64,000 nucleotides of DNA from Ectobacillus ponti (GTDB taxonomy: Bacteria; Bacillota; Bacilli; Bacillales; Bacillaceae_G): NCBI RefSeq assembly GCF_024294785.1, contig NZ_JANCLT010000004.1, forward strand, positions 255,843 through 319,842, in the 5' to 3' direction. This document shows, in pieces, positions 16,404-24,733 of the stretch (position 1 is its first letter; every line of letters starts with the position of its first letter). The notes beneath the pieces were generated by a model. That model saw only the letters and a program-made list of their open reading frames with translations. It made no database searches and was not told the origin of the DNA. The position numbers were made by a program, and so were the translations under genes.

Positions 16404-17431
16404 CAATGTATGGACTGGGCAGAGCCTTTGGCAAAGGTAAAGGATTGCTCCGATATTTCGTAGTCTGTATGTGCTTCTTCTACAGCAGATTGATTGAGTA
16501 CCCGTTCGCGTTTCTCCATAGCCGCTTTCAAGCCTGCCGCCATCAAATTCAGGAAGAAGATGGTCAACGCAAAGGCGAAAAGCGGCCCCAGTACAACCCA
16601 TGGCTTCAGGTTGGCTTCGAAATAGTTCAGGCCGATAAGGCCGGACCATTCATTGGACAGAGAGACAGGGCGGTAGTCATTCTCATAGAGCTCCTTATAC
16701 TGCACGCCGCCGATGAACAGCTGCAGCAAGCCCATGTGTGTAAATAAAATCAGCGTCTGCACCGCATGCTGGATAAACAGGAGAAGCAGCCGTTCCTGAA
16801 ATAAGACAGACAGGTGCCGGCGAATCAGGTGGCGTCGGCTGGCCCCGAGAAGCCGGGCGCTGACCATATACTCCTTTTTCATGAATGTGTCAATCTCATC
16901 ACTGACATACAGCGATAGAGAAGGCCAAACCACAAAGACCGCAACCGCTGCTTCGTACAGCAGAAGCGGTATGTTGGGAGAAACGTTTTCCCGGTTGTCG
17001 TGGATGGCATACATAACCGGGGCAATTAAAATAAAAGCAGTGAAGATGGTCGGGATATAATGGAACATTTCTCCAAAGTAGCGGAAAAATGGCTTCAGCT
17101 TTTTGGTGTACAGGCTGAGCATGACACCGCAGATCACACCCGAAAACAGTCTGATCAGGGCGATGCCGATTGCCAGACTGATCGTGAACTTGGCCCCTTC
17201 GAGCACCTGCAGGAAGATTTGGTCGCCGAAGCGCCCTGTTCCCATAGGCGGATACAGCAGGGGAGAGGCCGGGTGCGTTCCGATGATTTGCCCTTTGTCT
17301 CCGTATATATACTTAGGCGGTTTAGGAATATCCGCTTGAAAGCCGTATGTGTAAATGAAGCTTGCGCTCATGACCGCAATCAAGTACAGCAGCCCAATCA
17401 TAAACCGTTTGGACTTCCAAATATATTTCAT
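16403..17431 (-). CDS. oligopeptide-type ABC transporter permease (DppC/OppC-like)
   Basis: A 342-residue inner-membrane permease subunit. One N-terminal transmembrane helix is followed by an extracytoplasmic segment (GDKGQIIGTHPASPLLYPPMG, matching the typical DppC 'HPLGTD' region) and a five-helix core with the cytoplasmic EAA-type loop MVSARLLGASRRHLIRRHL, which docks onto an ATPase. The start at 17431 overlaps the stop of the preceding gene (ATGA), so the two permeases form an operon. No ATPase or substrate-binding protein gene is nearby, so the partner must be encoded elsewhere. Confidence 0.8.
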   Translation of the reverse strand: MKYIWKSKRFMIGLLYLIAVMSASFIYTYGFQADIPKPPKYIYGDKGQIIGTHPASPLLYPPMGTGRFGDQIFLQVLEGAKFTISLAIGIALIRLFSGVICGVMLSLYTKKLKPFFRYFGEMFHYIPTIFTAFILIAPVMYAIHDNRENVSPNIPLLLYEAAVAVFVVWPSLSLYVSDEIDTFMKKEYMVSARLLGASRRHLIRRHLSVLFQERLLLLFIQHAVQTLILFTHMGLLQLFIGGVQYKELYENDYRPVSLSNEWSGLIGLNYFEANLKPWVVLGPLFAFALTIFFLNLMAAGLKAAMEKRERVLNQSAVEEAHTDYEISEQSFTFAKGSAQSIH

Positions 17432-18339
17432 GGCTTTGCCGCCCCGCTTTCTCCGGAAAACCGTTTTGCTATACAAGAGCTGCCGAGAAAAAATAAAAAG
17501 AACGGGGCAAAAATGAGCAGGAGCACAGCGAAAGTGACTGCCGGGGCGCCTGCATAGGTACGGACGAGAAAGCGCATAATGCCCGGGATGTTGAATACAA
17601 TTTCCAGCACGAGCAGATTGGAGATCAGGAACAGGGAGATCGTTTTGGCATGATGCAGCAGATGAATCCACACGTTGCGGAACAAATGCATCCGGACAAT
17701 ATAGGCGGAGGACATCCCTTTGCCCCGCGCTGTTTCCACATAAGGCTTGCTGCTTTCCTCCGCCAGGCAAAGAACGAACATGCGGAAGAGCTGTACGGTT
17801 GGCAGGATCGTCAAACAAATAATCGGCAGTGCGTACGCTTTCTTATCGCCAAAGGCTAAAATGTGAAACGGCATCCAGCCGGTCTGCCGGAGCAGCCAAA
17901 TGAAGAACATTTGGGAGCAAATGAGAATCATCATATCTGGTGTGGATTCCAGAACAAACATTACCGCCTGTATCGTTCCCTTCCACCGTTTGGAAATCAG
18001 CACGTATACATAAGCAAGGCATGAAGCAAGGAGCAGAGCGGAAACAAAAGCAGCAGCGAGGAGCGCAAAGGAATACATGTAAGGCTCCCATACATTGGGG
18101 AACAGGGGGAACATGCGCGGCAGTTCGCCTATTCTCTGCATGGAACTGGCGTATTCCAGCTTTTCCGGGTGCAGCAGCTGCTTCGCCAAAGCAAGCAGCT
18201 TATCCCAAAATACGGCGGGCTGGAAGCTGATGCTGCCTTGTTTGGAGAACAACGCCGGCAGACTGAGCAAGATGAGCAGCGCTGTCAGGACACCGAGCAC
18301 ACCGGCAATGATACGGAACAATCGTTGCAGCAAATCCAT
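17428..18339 (-). CDS. oligopeptide-type ABC transporter permease (DppB/OppB-like)
   Basis: A 303-residue permease with an N-terminal anchor helix, a large extracytoplasmic loop, then the conserved core containing YVETARGKGMSSAYIVRMHLF (EAA loop) and LEIVFNIPGIMRFLVRTY, the hallmark near the C-terminus of DppB-type subunits. It is first in a two-gene operon with the DppC-like protein. The start is uncertain: AAAGGA directly precedes two tandem ATGs (18342 and 18339); I took the second because spacing to the first is nil. A -10 element lies 34 bases upstream. Confidence 0.8.
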   Translation of the reverse strand: MDLLQRLFRIIAGVLGVLTALLILLSLPALFSKQGSISFQPAVFWDKLLALAKQLLHPEKLEYASSMQRIGELPRMFPLFPNVWEPYMYSFALLAAAFVSALLLASCLAYVYVLISKRWKGTIQAVMFVLESTPDMMILICSQMFFIWLLRQTGWMPFHILAFGDKKAYALPIICLTILPTVQLFRMFVLCLAEESSKPYVETARGKGMSSAYIVRMHLFRNVWIHLLHHAKTISLFLISNLLVLEIVFNIPGIMRFLVRTYAGAPAVTFAVLLLIFAPFFLFFLGSSCIAKRFSGESGAAKP

Positions 18340-18372
18340 CATTCCTTTCTGTAGAAAATTTCCACAATACCT

Positions 18373-18378
18373 ATTATA
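18373..18378 (-). promoter_or_regulatory. -10 element for the permease operon
   Basis: Perfect TATAAT on the minus strand in an AT-rich spacer, about 34 bases before the permease start. The -35 is poor. Confidence 0.45.
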
Positions 18379-18544
18379 CAAAATATCTCACTTTATTTTT
18401 GAAAATTTTGATATTTCTATCACAAAATCTGTGAATATGAAAACAGGAGGCATAGAAATCCTGTCGAAAAGAGTAAGCACGGGAAAAGAAACTGACATGT
18501 TCAGGTGCTGTCTTCCATATATTCGCAGTAAAAGAGGTGGTATT

Positions 18545-18826
18545 GTGAAGCAATATTTCGAGTTGGGTCTGTGTGTGGCGGCCCTGACAGGAATCATTGC
18601 GGTGCTGCTGCAGGATTGGTATATCGTGTACCAGTTTTCGGGTCTGATTGGCATCACAGCAATTGTATTTGCCGGCTTGCTGCTGCTGACAGCCCGAAGC
18701 AAGCATGTGTTCAGCGGAAAATCTGTTTCGTTGCTGCTGCAAAGGCGAAAGCAATTTGCAGCGGCGCTGCTCGTCTTCAGCATGCCAAACCTGTTGGCTG
18801 CCGGTTTGTCCATGCTGTTTCGTTAG
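18545..18826 (+). CDS. small membrane protein, DUF5316-like
   Basis: A 93-residue protein with three hydrophobic segments (about residues 5-20, 30-48 and 70-90) and a short polar loop containing SKHVFSGKSVSLLLQRRKQF. Size, topology and the terminal PNLL motif resemble the DUF5316 family of bacilli. Function is unknown. The GTG start at 18545 is preceded by AGAGGTGG. It lies 15 bases upstream of a GNAT gene and may be co-transcribed with it. Confidence 0.55.
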   Translation: MKQYFELGLCVAALTGIIAVLLQDWYIVYQFSGLIGITAIVFAGLLLLTARSKHVFSGKSVSLLLQRRKQFAAALLVFSMPNLLAAGLSMLFR

Positions 18827-18841
18827 AAGGGGGGATGGGAA

Positions 18842-19429
18842 ATGCCGCCAATATGTTTAACAGGGCAGCGGGTGAAGGTGCGGACACTGTATGAACAGGA
18901 CTTATACCCGCTTTGGTCCTTCATGTACGGCGAAGCAAATCCGGAATGGAAGAAATGGGATGCACCATATTATCCGCTTGTGCATCAGGATTTTCATAGC
19001 TTCGGGCGGCAGCTGCGGCAGCGCCTGGAGCGCGATCCATACTCGTGGCTCGTTATCGAACGGAATGGGGAAATTATCGGATCTGTCAGCTACTACTGGG
19101 AGCATGAAGCCTCGCTTTGGCTGGAGGTCGGCATTGTCATCTACAGGCCGGAATATTGGAATGGCGGGTACGGAACGGAGGCCCTGCGGCTGTATACGGA
19201 TTTCCTGTTTCAAGCACTGCCGCTGGGGCGGCTCGGGCTGACGACATGGTCCGGCAATGAAAGGATGATGAAGGTGGCGGAAAAGCTGGGTATGCGATTG
19301 GAGGGGCGGCTGCGCCGCTGCCGCTATTACAATGGGCGGTATTATGACTCCATCCGGATGGGGATGTTGCGCGAGGAGTGGGAGCAGGCCCGGTATGAGC
19401 AACGGCTTCCCCGAAAACAAAAAGGATAG
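18842..19429 (+). CDS. GNAT acetyltransferase, RimJ/RimL type
   Basis: A 195-residue GNAT of the RimJ/RimL group. It begins LTGQRVKVRTLYEQDLYPLW, has VIERNGEIIGSVSYYW as the central strand pair, the CoA loop YRPEYWNGGYGTEALRLYTD, and the C-terminal ERMMKVAEKLGMRLEGRLRR. Such enzymes acetylate N-termini or small molecules; the target is unknown. The ATG follows a GGGGGGATGGGAA ribosome site. Its last codons form the left arm of a perfect terminator. Confidence 0.85.
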   Translation: MPPICLTGQRVKVRTLYEQDLYPLWSFMYGEANPEWKKWDAPYYPLVHQDFHSFGRQLRQRLERDPYSWLVIERNGEIIGSVSYYWEHEASLWLEVGIVIYRPEYWNGGYGTEALRLYTDFLFQALPLGRLGLTTWSGNERMMKVAEKLGMRLEGRLRRCRYYNGRYYDSIRMGMLREEWEQARYEQRLPRKQKG

Positions 19430-19465
19430 GGACACAGGCAACATACCTGTGTCCCTATCCTTTTT
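19420..19465 (+). terminator. terminator overlapping the 3' end of the GNAT coding region
   Basis: AAAAAGGATAGGGACACAGG pairs perfectly with CCTGTGTCCCTATCCTTTTT; the stop codon is within the left arm. 20 base pairs, seven-base loop. Confidence 0.92.
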
Positions 19466-19714
19466 GTGCAACAAACGCTGTGTCCTTGCTTTAATGGATC
19501 CACCTGAAAAAATTGTGGGATAATAGTTGGTGAACAGTTTCATAACAAACTGCTGATTCTTCCTTGCTTACCAGCAAAGGATTGTGTCCAAATGTCACAT
19601 GAAATAGATGATTCTTCTTGGATAGGTGAGAGAAATAACTTAGCGAATTGCCATAATCCGAGTCATCTTCATGGGAGGGCAGTACAGGAAGCTGCCGCTG
19701 ATATGCTTGATGAA

Positions 19715-20497
19715 TCACCGATACATGTTCCACATGCCGATATCCTGGAATCCAAGCCTTTTGTAAATGCGACCGGCATCCGGATTGTCGTAGAAGAGGC
19801 AGAGTGTCTTGCCCTCGGCAGTTATGTCGCGGATCATTTGGGCGACGACCCGGGAAGCATAGCCTTTCTGCCGGAAGTCCGGGTGGGTGCAGACAGCGAC
19901 AACCATGGCGGACATGGAGTTCTCGGCGGCTGTTGCTGCCGAAGCCACAGCCTGGCCGTTCTCTTGGATATAGTATGTTCTGCCTGTTTTGGAGGTCATG
20001 GATTTTCTGAAGCGTTCCTCAGCATCAGGCGGTACAACGAAATCTTCAATTGTATGCCGCAGGCTGACGATCCGGCTTGCATCCTCCAGGTGTGCCCGTT
20101 TAATACCGTGTGCCGGAACCAGCACAGCGGCAGCAGCATCCCGGCATTCACAAAAATACATGGACCTTTTCTTTCCCAGCGAAAGACCCTGCACGTGCTC
20201 AAATGCCTCTGTGACAGCCGCCTTGCCTGACAATGTGAAGCCCTCATATCCTATCATGCACCGGGCCAAGCCTGCTGCATCAAACTCCCCTTTTGCGTAA
20301 GGAACGAAGGAATCATAGTAGCGGAGCAGCACGGCACGCAAGGCGCCATCCTCCGTAAAATCCCCCCACAGCTCCTGAAATGCCTGTTCATATCCGAAGG
20401 CCTCAAGGTCTCCAAGCAGAAATAAGTTGAAGGAAGGCTCTTCTGCCAAGAAAGCATATACGCGTCCATGATCTTCCCTGCATAGCTTTCGAATCAA
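19715..20497 (-). CDS. two-part GNAT acetyltransferase (DUF4081-like N-terminus)
   Basis: A 260-residue protein. Residues about 1-125 form a degenerate GNAT-like half (FNLFLLGDLEAFG..., typical of DUF4081-type proteins); residues about 130-260 form a standard GNAT with VVAVCTHPDFRQKGYASRVV and NPDAGRIYKRLGFQDIG. The substrate is unknown. No ATG suits the alignment: a TTG at 20497 follows GGGGGGC at about six bases and gives a natural N-terminus (LIRKLCREDH read as MIRKL...), so I take that as the start. Downstream 250 bases to the opposing terminator contain no convincing gene. Confidence 0.8.
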   Translation of the reverse strand: MIRKLCREDHGRVYAFLAEEPSFNLFLLGDLEAFGYEQAFQELWGDFTEDGALRAVLLRYYDSFVPYAKGEFDAAGLARCMIGYEGFTLSGKAAVTEAFEHVQGLSLGKKRSMYFCECRDAAAAVLVPAHGIKRAHLEDASRIVSLRHTIEDFVVPPDAEERFRKSMTSKTGRTYYIQENGQAVASAATAAENSMSAMVVAVCTHPDFRQKGYASRVVAQMIRDITAEGKTLCLFYDNPDAGRIYKRLGFQDIGMWNMYR

Positions 20498-20630
20498 GTG
20501 AAGCCCCCCTTTTATTTGTATTTTTAGAATTTTACACCATTTTATTATGGAGAACAATTGAAACTTTTATGTTTAGTTCTTATGTTTTCGGAAAAACTAG
20601 GGAAAGGAAATGAAAAGGAGGGAATGTCAG

Positions 20631-21191
20631 GTGGATCATCCAATTCAAGGGTTAATGAGAGCAGCCATGGAAAATTTAAAAAGCATGGTTGATGTGAATA
20701 CAATTATCGGCGAGCCGGTACAGACGGCAGACGGCGGAGTTGTATTGACGGTATCAAAGGTGGCATTTGGTTTCGGGGCCGGGGGAACAGACTTCCAGAC
20801 GGATCATACAGCCGCAAACCATGAGGATCATGCGTTTGGAGGCGGAAGCGCCGGCGGAGTTTCTATTACACCGGTTGCGTTTCTGGTCGTGAATCAGGAG
20901 GGCATTAATATCCTGCATCTGCAGAATTCTACACATTTAGTGGAGAAGGCCATGGATTTGGCGCCGCAGACACTGGATAAGCTTCAATCCATGTTCGGCC
21001 AAAACAGCAATTCCAATTCCGGGAACCAGCAGCAGCAGCAACAGCAGTCACAACAGCCGCAGCAGCAGCAACAGCAGTCACAACAGCCGCAGCAGCAACA
21101 GCCGCAGTCACAACAGCCGCAGTCCCAGCCGGTGAGCGAGATTGTAGTCGAGCTGGAAACGCGTCCGGCAAACGACCCGGATATGATTTAA
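20631..21191 (+). CDS. gerW: GerW/YtfJ family spore protein with Gln-rich tail
   Basis: A 186-residue protein. Residues about 1-120 match the YtfJ family: LMRAAMENLKSMVDVNTIIGEPV, VSKVAFGFGAGG, then GGSAGGVSITPVAFLVV. B. subtilis YtfJ/GerW is a forespore-made protein required for normal germination responses. After the domain, residues about 133-168 are a Gln/Ser/Pro repeat (QQQSQQPQ units) before a short conserved-looking end. The start is GTG at 20631, eight to nine bases after AAGGAGGG; the preceding in-frame ATG overlaps that site. It is monocistronic, without the ytfI-type partner usually adjacent. Confidence 0.88.
   Translation: MDHPIQGLMRAAMENLKSMVDVNTIIGEPVQTADGGVVLTVSKVAFGFGAGGTDFQTDHTAANHEDHAFGGGSAGGVSITPVAFLVVNQEGINILHLQNSTHLVEKAMDLAPQTLDKLQSMFGQNSNSNSGNQQQQQQQSQQPQQQQQQSQQPQQQQPQSQQPQSQPVSEIVVELETRPANDPDMI
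21031..21120 (+). repeat. 30-bp tandem repeat in gerW encoding Gln-rich tail
   Basis: Two identical 30-base units (21031-21060 and 21061-21090) are followed by a third, diverged 30-base unit (21091-21120). Each encodes a ten-residue Q/S/P segment in frame, so copy number can change without breaking the gene. Confidence 0.9.
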
Positions 21192-21216
21192 GAGGCCAAA
21201 GCGGCCTCTTTTTTTG
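21191..21216 (+). terminator. intrinsic terminator after gerW
   Basis: AGAGGCC pairs with GGCCTCT over five bases and is followed by seven T. Confidence 0.9.
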
Positions 21217-21409
21217 TTTCTGTAATAATTTTGTAATAAAATAAACGGAAATGTAAAGAAAAGAATTAGCTATTTTTTACAGCTGGTCTATGTTTCTAAA
21301 AATTTTCATGATAAAATAAAGTGGTGCAATCATTGGATGCATGCATATCCTGCTGCATCGTGTATAATAGATGAAAAGTTGACCATATGAACAAAGGTGG
21401 CTAGGTGTT

Positions 21410-22186
21410 TTGTCTGGAGGATCCGATCTCATAAAAGATATTATTTATATTAACGGTGACCGGCGTAACCACTGTTTTCTGACATCGGGCATTACCTTTC
21501 GGGAATTTGCCGGCAACATCCCTTCTCCGCTCCAAAGCTTGCTTCTTTTGAAGCACAACTTTGAATGGACTGATCTAAATTATCATACGCTGCTGGAGTA
21601 TGTGGAGGAGGAGAATGTGCAGAGGCTCATTGCTGCAGATGTTGAGCAATTCGGGGAGTTCTGCTGGGTGGATGTGGATGACATCAATGACTTGGATGAA
21701 CTGGAGCCGGCTGAAATCGCGGAGCTTCTGTATCTGGCGCATAAAAAGGAACCGATCGGCAAGCCGTTCTTCCCGCTGCTGAAGAACAAGTATGTATATC
21801 TATCCCGCGATGACGGCTGGTATAACAAGGTGTATTACCGCCGGCTGCAGGATTTCAGTGCTATGCTGAGCAAGGTAATCCCATATAAGCTCGGGTCATT
21901 TGGGCGCCGGCGTCTTTTGCTGTTTCAGAAAACACGTATTTATCCGGCCATATCCAAGGATATTATGGAGCAACTGCTGCCTTACGCCGAGGATGGGCTG
22001 CTGTTTGATTTGTCCCACAAGGATGATTCGCGCCGCGGTCTGGAAATTCCTTTGTTTGTCATCGGTTCCTTTAGCGGTACAGATGATATCCTGGAGAATT
22101 TGTCGGAGGTAAAGCGTGAGGCATCTGAACGGGCCTGGCTCATTTTCGATAAGAAAGACCAGGAATGGAAGCTCTCCTTTGAATAG
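21410..22186 (+). CDS. conserved Bacillus protein of unknown function
   Basis: A 258-residue soluble, acidic protein with many aromatic residues (for example DDGWYNKVYYRRLQDFSAML and YPAISKDIMEQLLPYAEDG). I do not recognise a characterised domain; no signal peptide or membrane helix is visible. The best start is TTG at 21410, nine bases after AAAGGTGG, giving MSGGSDLIKDIIYINGD. A -10-like TATAAT sits at 21363. The next gene begins 23 bases after its stop and may be in the same transcript, ending at the terminator near 22503. Confidence 0.6.
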   Translation: MSGGSDLIKDIIYINGDRRNHCFLTSGITFREFAGNIPSPLQSLLLLKHNFEWTDLNYHTLLEYVEEENVQRLIAADVEQFGEFCWVDVDDINDLDELEPAEIAELLYLAHKKEPIGKPFFPLLKNKYVYLSRDDGWYNKVYYRRLQDFSAMLSKVIPYKLGSFGRRRLLLFQKTRIYPAISKDIMEQLLPYAEDGLLFDLSHKDDSRRGLEIPLFVIGSFSGTDDILENLSEVKREASERAWLIFDKKDQEWKLSFE

Positions 22187-22209
22187 AGCCGGCGTGAGGA
22201 GTGAAGCGG

Positions 22210-22518
22210 TTGAATAAGTCATTTGCCGCTGTCGGCATTTTCAGCATTGTGCTGGCGGCGCTGCTGATTCTGCTTTGTCCGGATGAGCAGGATTTTGTGA
22301 AGTATATAGAACAGAAGCAAGACATCAGCTGTTCCGGCACAAGCTTGGTTTGTGAGCAGAACGGCGTGAAAATGACGCTGGCGGAAACGCACATTCGAAA
22401 AGGTGTGTTTTTCATGACCGGTGAAAGAACATTTGAGTACGAAGGGCACCGCCTGAAGGTGTGGTCCTTCGGGATGCTGGGGACATTCTTTGGCACAAGA
22501 GTAACAGAGACCACGTAA
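22210..22518 (+). CDS. small membrane-anchored protein, unknown
   Basis: A 102-residue protein with one N-terminal transmembrane or signal segment (FAAVGIFSIVLAALLILL) and a short extracytoplasmic domain holding two cysteines (ISCSGTSLVC) that could form a disulfide. The family is not recognised. The start is TTG at 22210, eight bases after AGGAG; the in-frame GTG at 22201 overlaps that ribosome site. It follows the previous unknown gene closely and ends at a terminator. Confidence 0.55.
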   Translation: MNKSFAAVGIFSIVLAALLILLCPDEQDFVKYIEQKQDISCSGTSLVCEQNGVKMTLAETHIRKGVFFMTGERTFEYEGHRLKVWSFGMLGTFFGTRVTETT

Positions 22519-22539
22519 TGGGTCTCTGTTATTTTTTTT
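22503..22539. terminator. terminator between convergent small genes
   Basis: AACAGAGACC pairs with GGTCTCTGTT, followed on the plus strand by a run of eight T. Confidence 0.88.
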
Positions 22540-22849
22540 AGTACGAGCCAAACAGCATGGGATACAGGATGCTGAACAGTACGGAAAAGCCACCGAAGCC
22601 AATAGCTGTATAGCCGAGTGTCTTGGCGCCATACCGTGCCGCAATCAGTCCCATTACAACGCCGAGTGCCCCGAAAACAATTGGGTAGAAGGCGATGGAA
22701 AACAGAGAGAGAAAGAGGGCCATATAGCCGACAATCCGCCCTGTGCTGATGCCATCCTGTTCGCGTGTCTGCCGGTATGCTTGCAAACGCCCGGTTGTCA
22801 ATTCGGCCGCATATTCCTCTTCATGTTTTTGGTCATCATGTGTATGCAA
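22538..22849 (-). CDS. small two-helix membrane protein (DUF4190-like)
   Basis: A 103-residue protein: a charged cytoplasmic N-terminus with His/Asp/Glu (residues 1-38), then two or three helices with Gly-rich turns (FYPIVFGALGVVMGLIAARYG, TAIGFGGFSVLFSILYP) as in DUF4190-type proteins. Function is unknown. The start is TTG at 22849, five bases after GAGGGA; the nearby ATG is in another frame. It is divergent from the methyltransferase gene. Confidence 0.6.
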   Translation of the reverse strand: MHTHDDQKHEEEYAAELTTGRLQAYRQTREQDGISTGRIVGYMALFLSLFSIAFYPIVFGALGVVMGLIAARYGAKTLGYTAIGFGGFSVLFSILYPMLFGSY

Positions 22850-22979
22850 GTTTATCCCTCACTTTCTGTGGAGATATGAGTAGCTTATGCCTGCGCGGGA
22901 CAAATGATAAGCGTAAGTTTCTCCCATGGACAGGAGCTCGCCTGCCTGCTGTAGAAATAGGAAAGAGAGGAGGGGTAGG

Positions 22980-23654
22980 ATGTTTAATTGGCATGAGGAA
23001 GCGCGCCAGCAGTGGAATGAGCGGGCTGGACACTGGAACAAGGGCAGCAGGGAGATGTGGGACAGCGGGAGCAGAAGCACAGTAATTCCGTTCTTGCAGC
23101 GATACGCCGCAAAGGGCGCGGCAGTCTTGGATGTCGGCTGCGGCGATGGATATGGGGCTTACAAAGCGGGCCAGGCAGGTTATGTCGTGTGCGGTGTCGA
23201 TTTGTCTGAGAACATGATTGAAATGGCAAAGCAGCATGAGGAGAAAGGCCGGCTCACCTTTCTCCAGGCTGATTTGGCGGCTTTGCCGTTTTCAGACGAG
23301 GCGTTTGATGCGGTCATGGCGGTGAATTCCCTGGAATGGACGGCACAGCCGCTGCAGGCGCTGGAGGAAATGCGGCGGGTGCTGAAATCAGGCGGCCATG
23401 CCTGTGTGGCTATTTTGGGACCGACTGCCATGCCGCGGACCAACAGCTACCGGCGCTTATACAATGAGCCGGTCATCTGCAATACCATGATGCCGTGGGA
23501 ATTTGCAAAGCTGGCGGCAGAGAACGGCTTTACTATTATAGATGGCCAAGGAGTATATAAGCGCGAAGTGCGGGAGCAGCATGTGGCTGGCCTGCCGGCG
23601 GAACTGCGGCAGGCAGTAAGCTTTCTGTGGGTATTTATGCTGCAAAAAAGCTGA
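22980..23654 (+). CDS. class I SAM-dependent methyltransferase
   Basis: A 224-residue methyltransferase of the UbiE/Methyltransf_11 type. Motif I is VLDVGCGDGYGA, the acidic residue after strand 2 is in CGVDLSENMIEMAK, motif II FLQADLAALPFSDEAFDAV, and motif III RVLKSGGHACVAI. The substrate is unknown. The ATG at 22980 follows AGAGGAGGGG. The C-terminus lies six bases from the end of the converging AEC transporter gene with no hairpin between, so transcripts may overlap. Confidence 0.88.
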   Translation: MFNWHEEARQQWNERAGHWNKGSREMWDSGSRSTVIPFLQRYAAKGAAVLDVGCGDGYGAYKAGQAGYVVCGVDLSENMIEMAKQHEEKGRLTFLQADLAALPFSDEAFDAVMAVNSLEWTAQPLQALEEMRRVLKSGGHACVAILGPTAMPRTNSYRRLYNEPVICNTMMPWEFAKLAAENGFTIIDGQGVYKREVREQHVAGLPAELRQAVSFLWVFMLQKS

Positions 23655-23660
23655 TGCGCT

Positions 23661-24581
23661 CTAGGAGTGGGCCAGCCAGTACAGCAGCGGAATGCTCAGC
23701 ATGGACAGCAGGGTGCTGACGGCGACAGCGGCAGACGGGAAGGCCGTATCACATCCGTAGCGCATCGCATACAGCGTCATCGTCGGAGCTGACGGCATGC
23801 CTGCAAGCAATACGGCTACTGTGAGGATGGGAAGCGGCACAGAGAACCAGAGCAGAAGTCCCGGCAGCAGCAGAAGTCGCATGGAGGCGCTGAGCCACAG
23901 ATAAGGCAAACGGATCATGGTCCGGAGCGTCTGCCGCGGCACGCTGCCAATCAGGCTGCCAATGACAAGCATCGAGAGCGGCGTTGTCATGCCGCCGGTC
24001 AGCTGCAGGGCGGCGTGAAGCGGCTTTGGCAGCGACAGTGGCAGGAGAAAGAGAACGACCCCGGCAGCGGTTGCGGCAACACCCGGATTCCAAAGAATGC
24101 TGCGTATGCTCATGACAGAAGAGGTCCGGGCAAATATATACATGCCGTACGTCCAAATGAGGAATAAATAGAGAATGTTGAATACTGTCGCATACACTAT
24201 GCCGGTTTGGCCGAGCAGGATGCTGCAGACAGCATAGCCGATAAAGCCTTGGTTGCCAAAAATGATGCTGCCTTCATAGCCGGGCTTTTGGGCCGAAGGA
24301 AGCTTTGCCAGCCGGCGCAGCAAAAAACCTATGAGACAGGCGCTGCCGAGTGCGAAGGCGGACATCAGCAGCAGCTGGCCAAATTCCTGCAGCAGCCGGC
24401 GGGAAAAAGGGATATCCAAAGCGGAAACAATTAAAGCAGGTAAAGTAATTGTCAAAATAAGCTGCATCAGCAGCTGGTCGCTTTGACCGGTGAACAGCCG
24501 CTTTTTCTTTGCGGCAAAGCCGATAACAGCAAGAAGATAAATGGCGAGCAACTGCTCCCATAGCAGATTGAACCAATGCAT
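23661..24581 (-). CDS. AEC-family (auxin efflux carrier-like) transporter
   Basis: A 306-residue membrane protein with about ten helices in two halves, as in the AEC/Mem_trans family: PALIVSALDIPFSRRLL early and the central IIFGNQGFIGYAVCSILLG (conserved Gly-Asn-x-Gly/Ala-Phe-x-Gly), then LAGMPSAPTMTLYAMRYG in the second half. Bacterial AEC proteins transport malate and other dicarboxylates; the substrate here is unknown. The ATG at 24581 (MHWFNLLWEQ) follows GGGGTG; upstream in-frame sequence is not hydrophobic and is probably not coding. Confidence 0.85.
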   Translation of the reverse strand: MHWFNLLWEQLLAIYLLAVIGFAAKKKRLFTGQSDQLLMQLILTITLPALIVSALDIPFSRRLLQEFGQLLLMSAFALGSACLIGFLLRRLAKLPSAQKPGYEGSIIFGNQGFIGYAVCSILLGQTGIVYATVFNILYLFLIWTYGMYIFARTSSVMSIRSILWNPGVAATAAGVVLFLLPLSLPKPLHAALQLTGGMTTPLSMLVIGSLIGSVPRQTLRTMIRLPYLWLSASMRLLLLPGLLLWFSVPLPILTVAVLLAGMPSAPTMTLYAMRYGCDTAFPSAAVAVSTLLSMLSIPLLYWLAHS

Positions 24582-24692
24582 ATGAAACACCCCATAATAC
24601 GCATATGCGTATGGCGGCGGGACTGTGCCTGTCGCAGCAGACCAAGTTAAGCTGCCTTGAAAAAAGGAACAAATGCGAATGTTTTGTAAATC

Positions 24693-24701
24693 TGGTACAA
24701 T
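24693..24701 (+). promoter_or_regulatory. extended -10 promoter of fhs
   Basis: TGGTACAAT is an extended -10 element 33 bases before the fhs ATG; no strong -35 is present. Confidence 0.45.
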
Positions 24702-24733
24702 AGCGCTTGAACATACATAAGGGGGATTCCTAC

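Noticed and set aside
16403-17818. A 471-codon version of the DppC-like permease
   Set aside because: The first ~129 codons overlap the upstream permease gene in another frame; the ATGA junction at 17428-17431 marks the true start.
19491-19733. An 80-codon minus-strand frame downstream of the GNAT gene
   Set aside because: Its only start is a GTG inside the GNAT coding region, with no ribosome site; no recognisable protein. A gene remnant cannot be excluded.
21031-21120. A CRISPR-like or intergenic repeat array
   Set aside because: The 30-base units are contiguous without spacers and encode an in-frame Gln/Ser/Pro tail of GerW.
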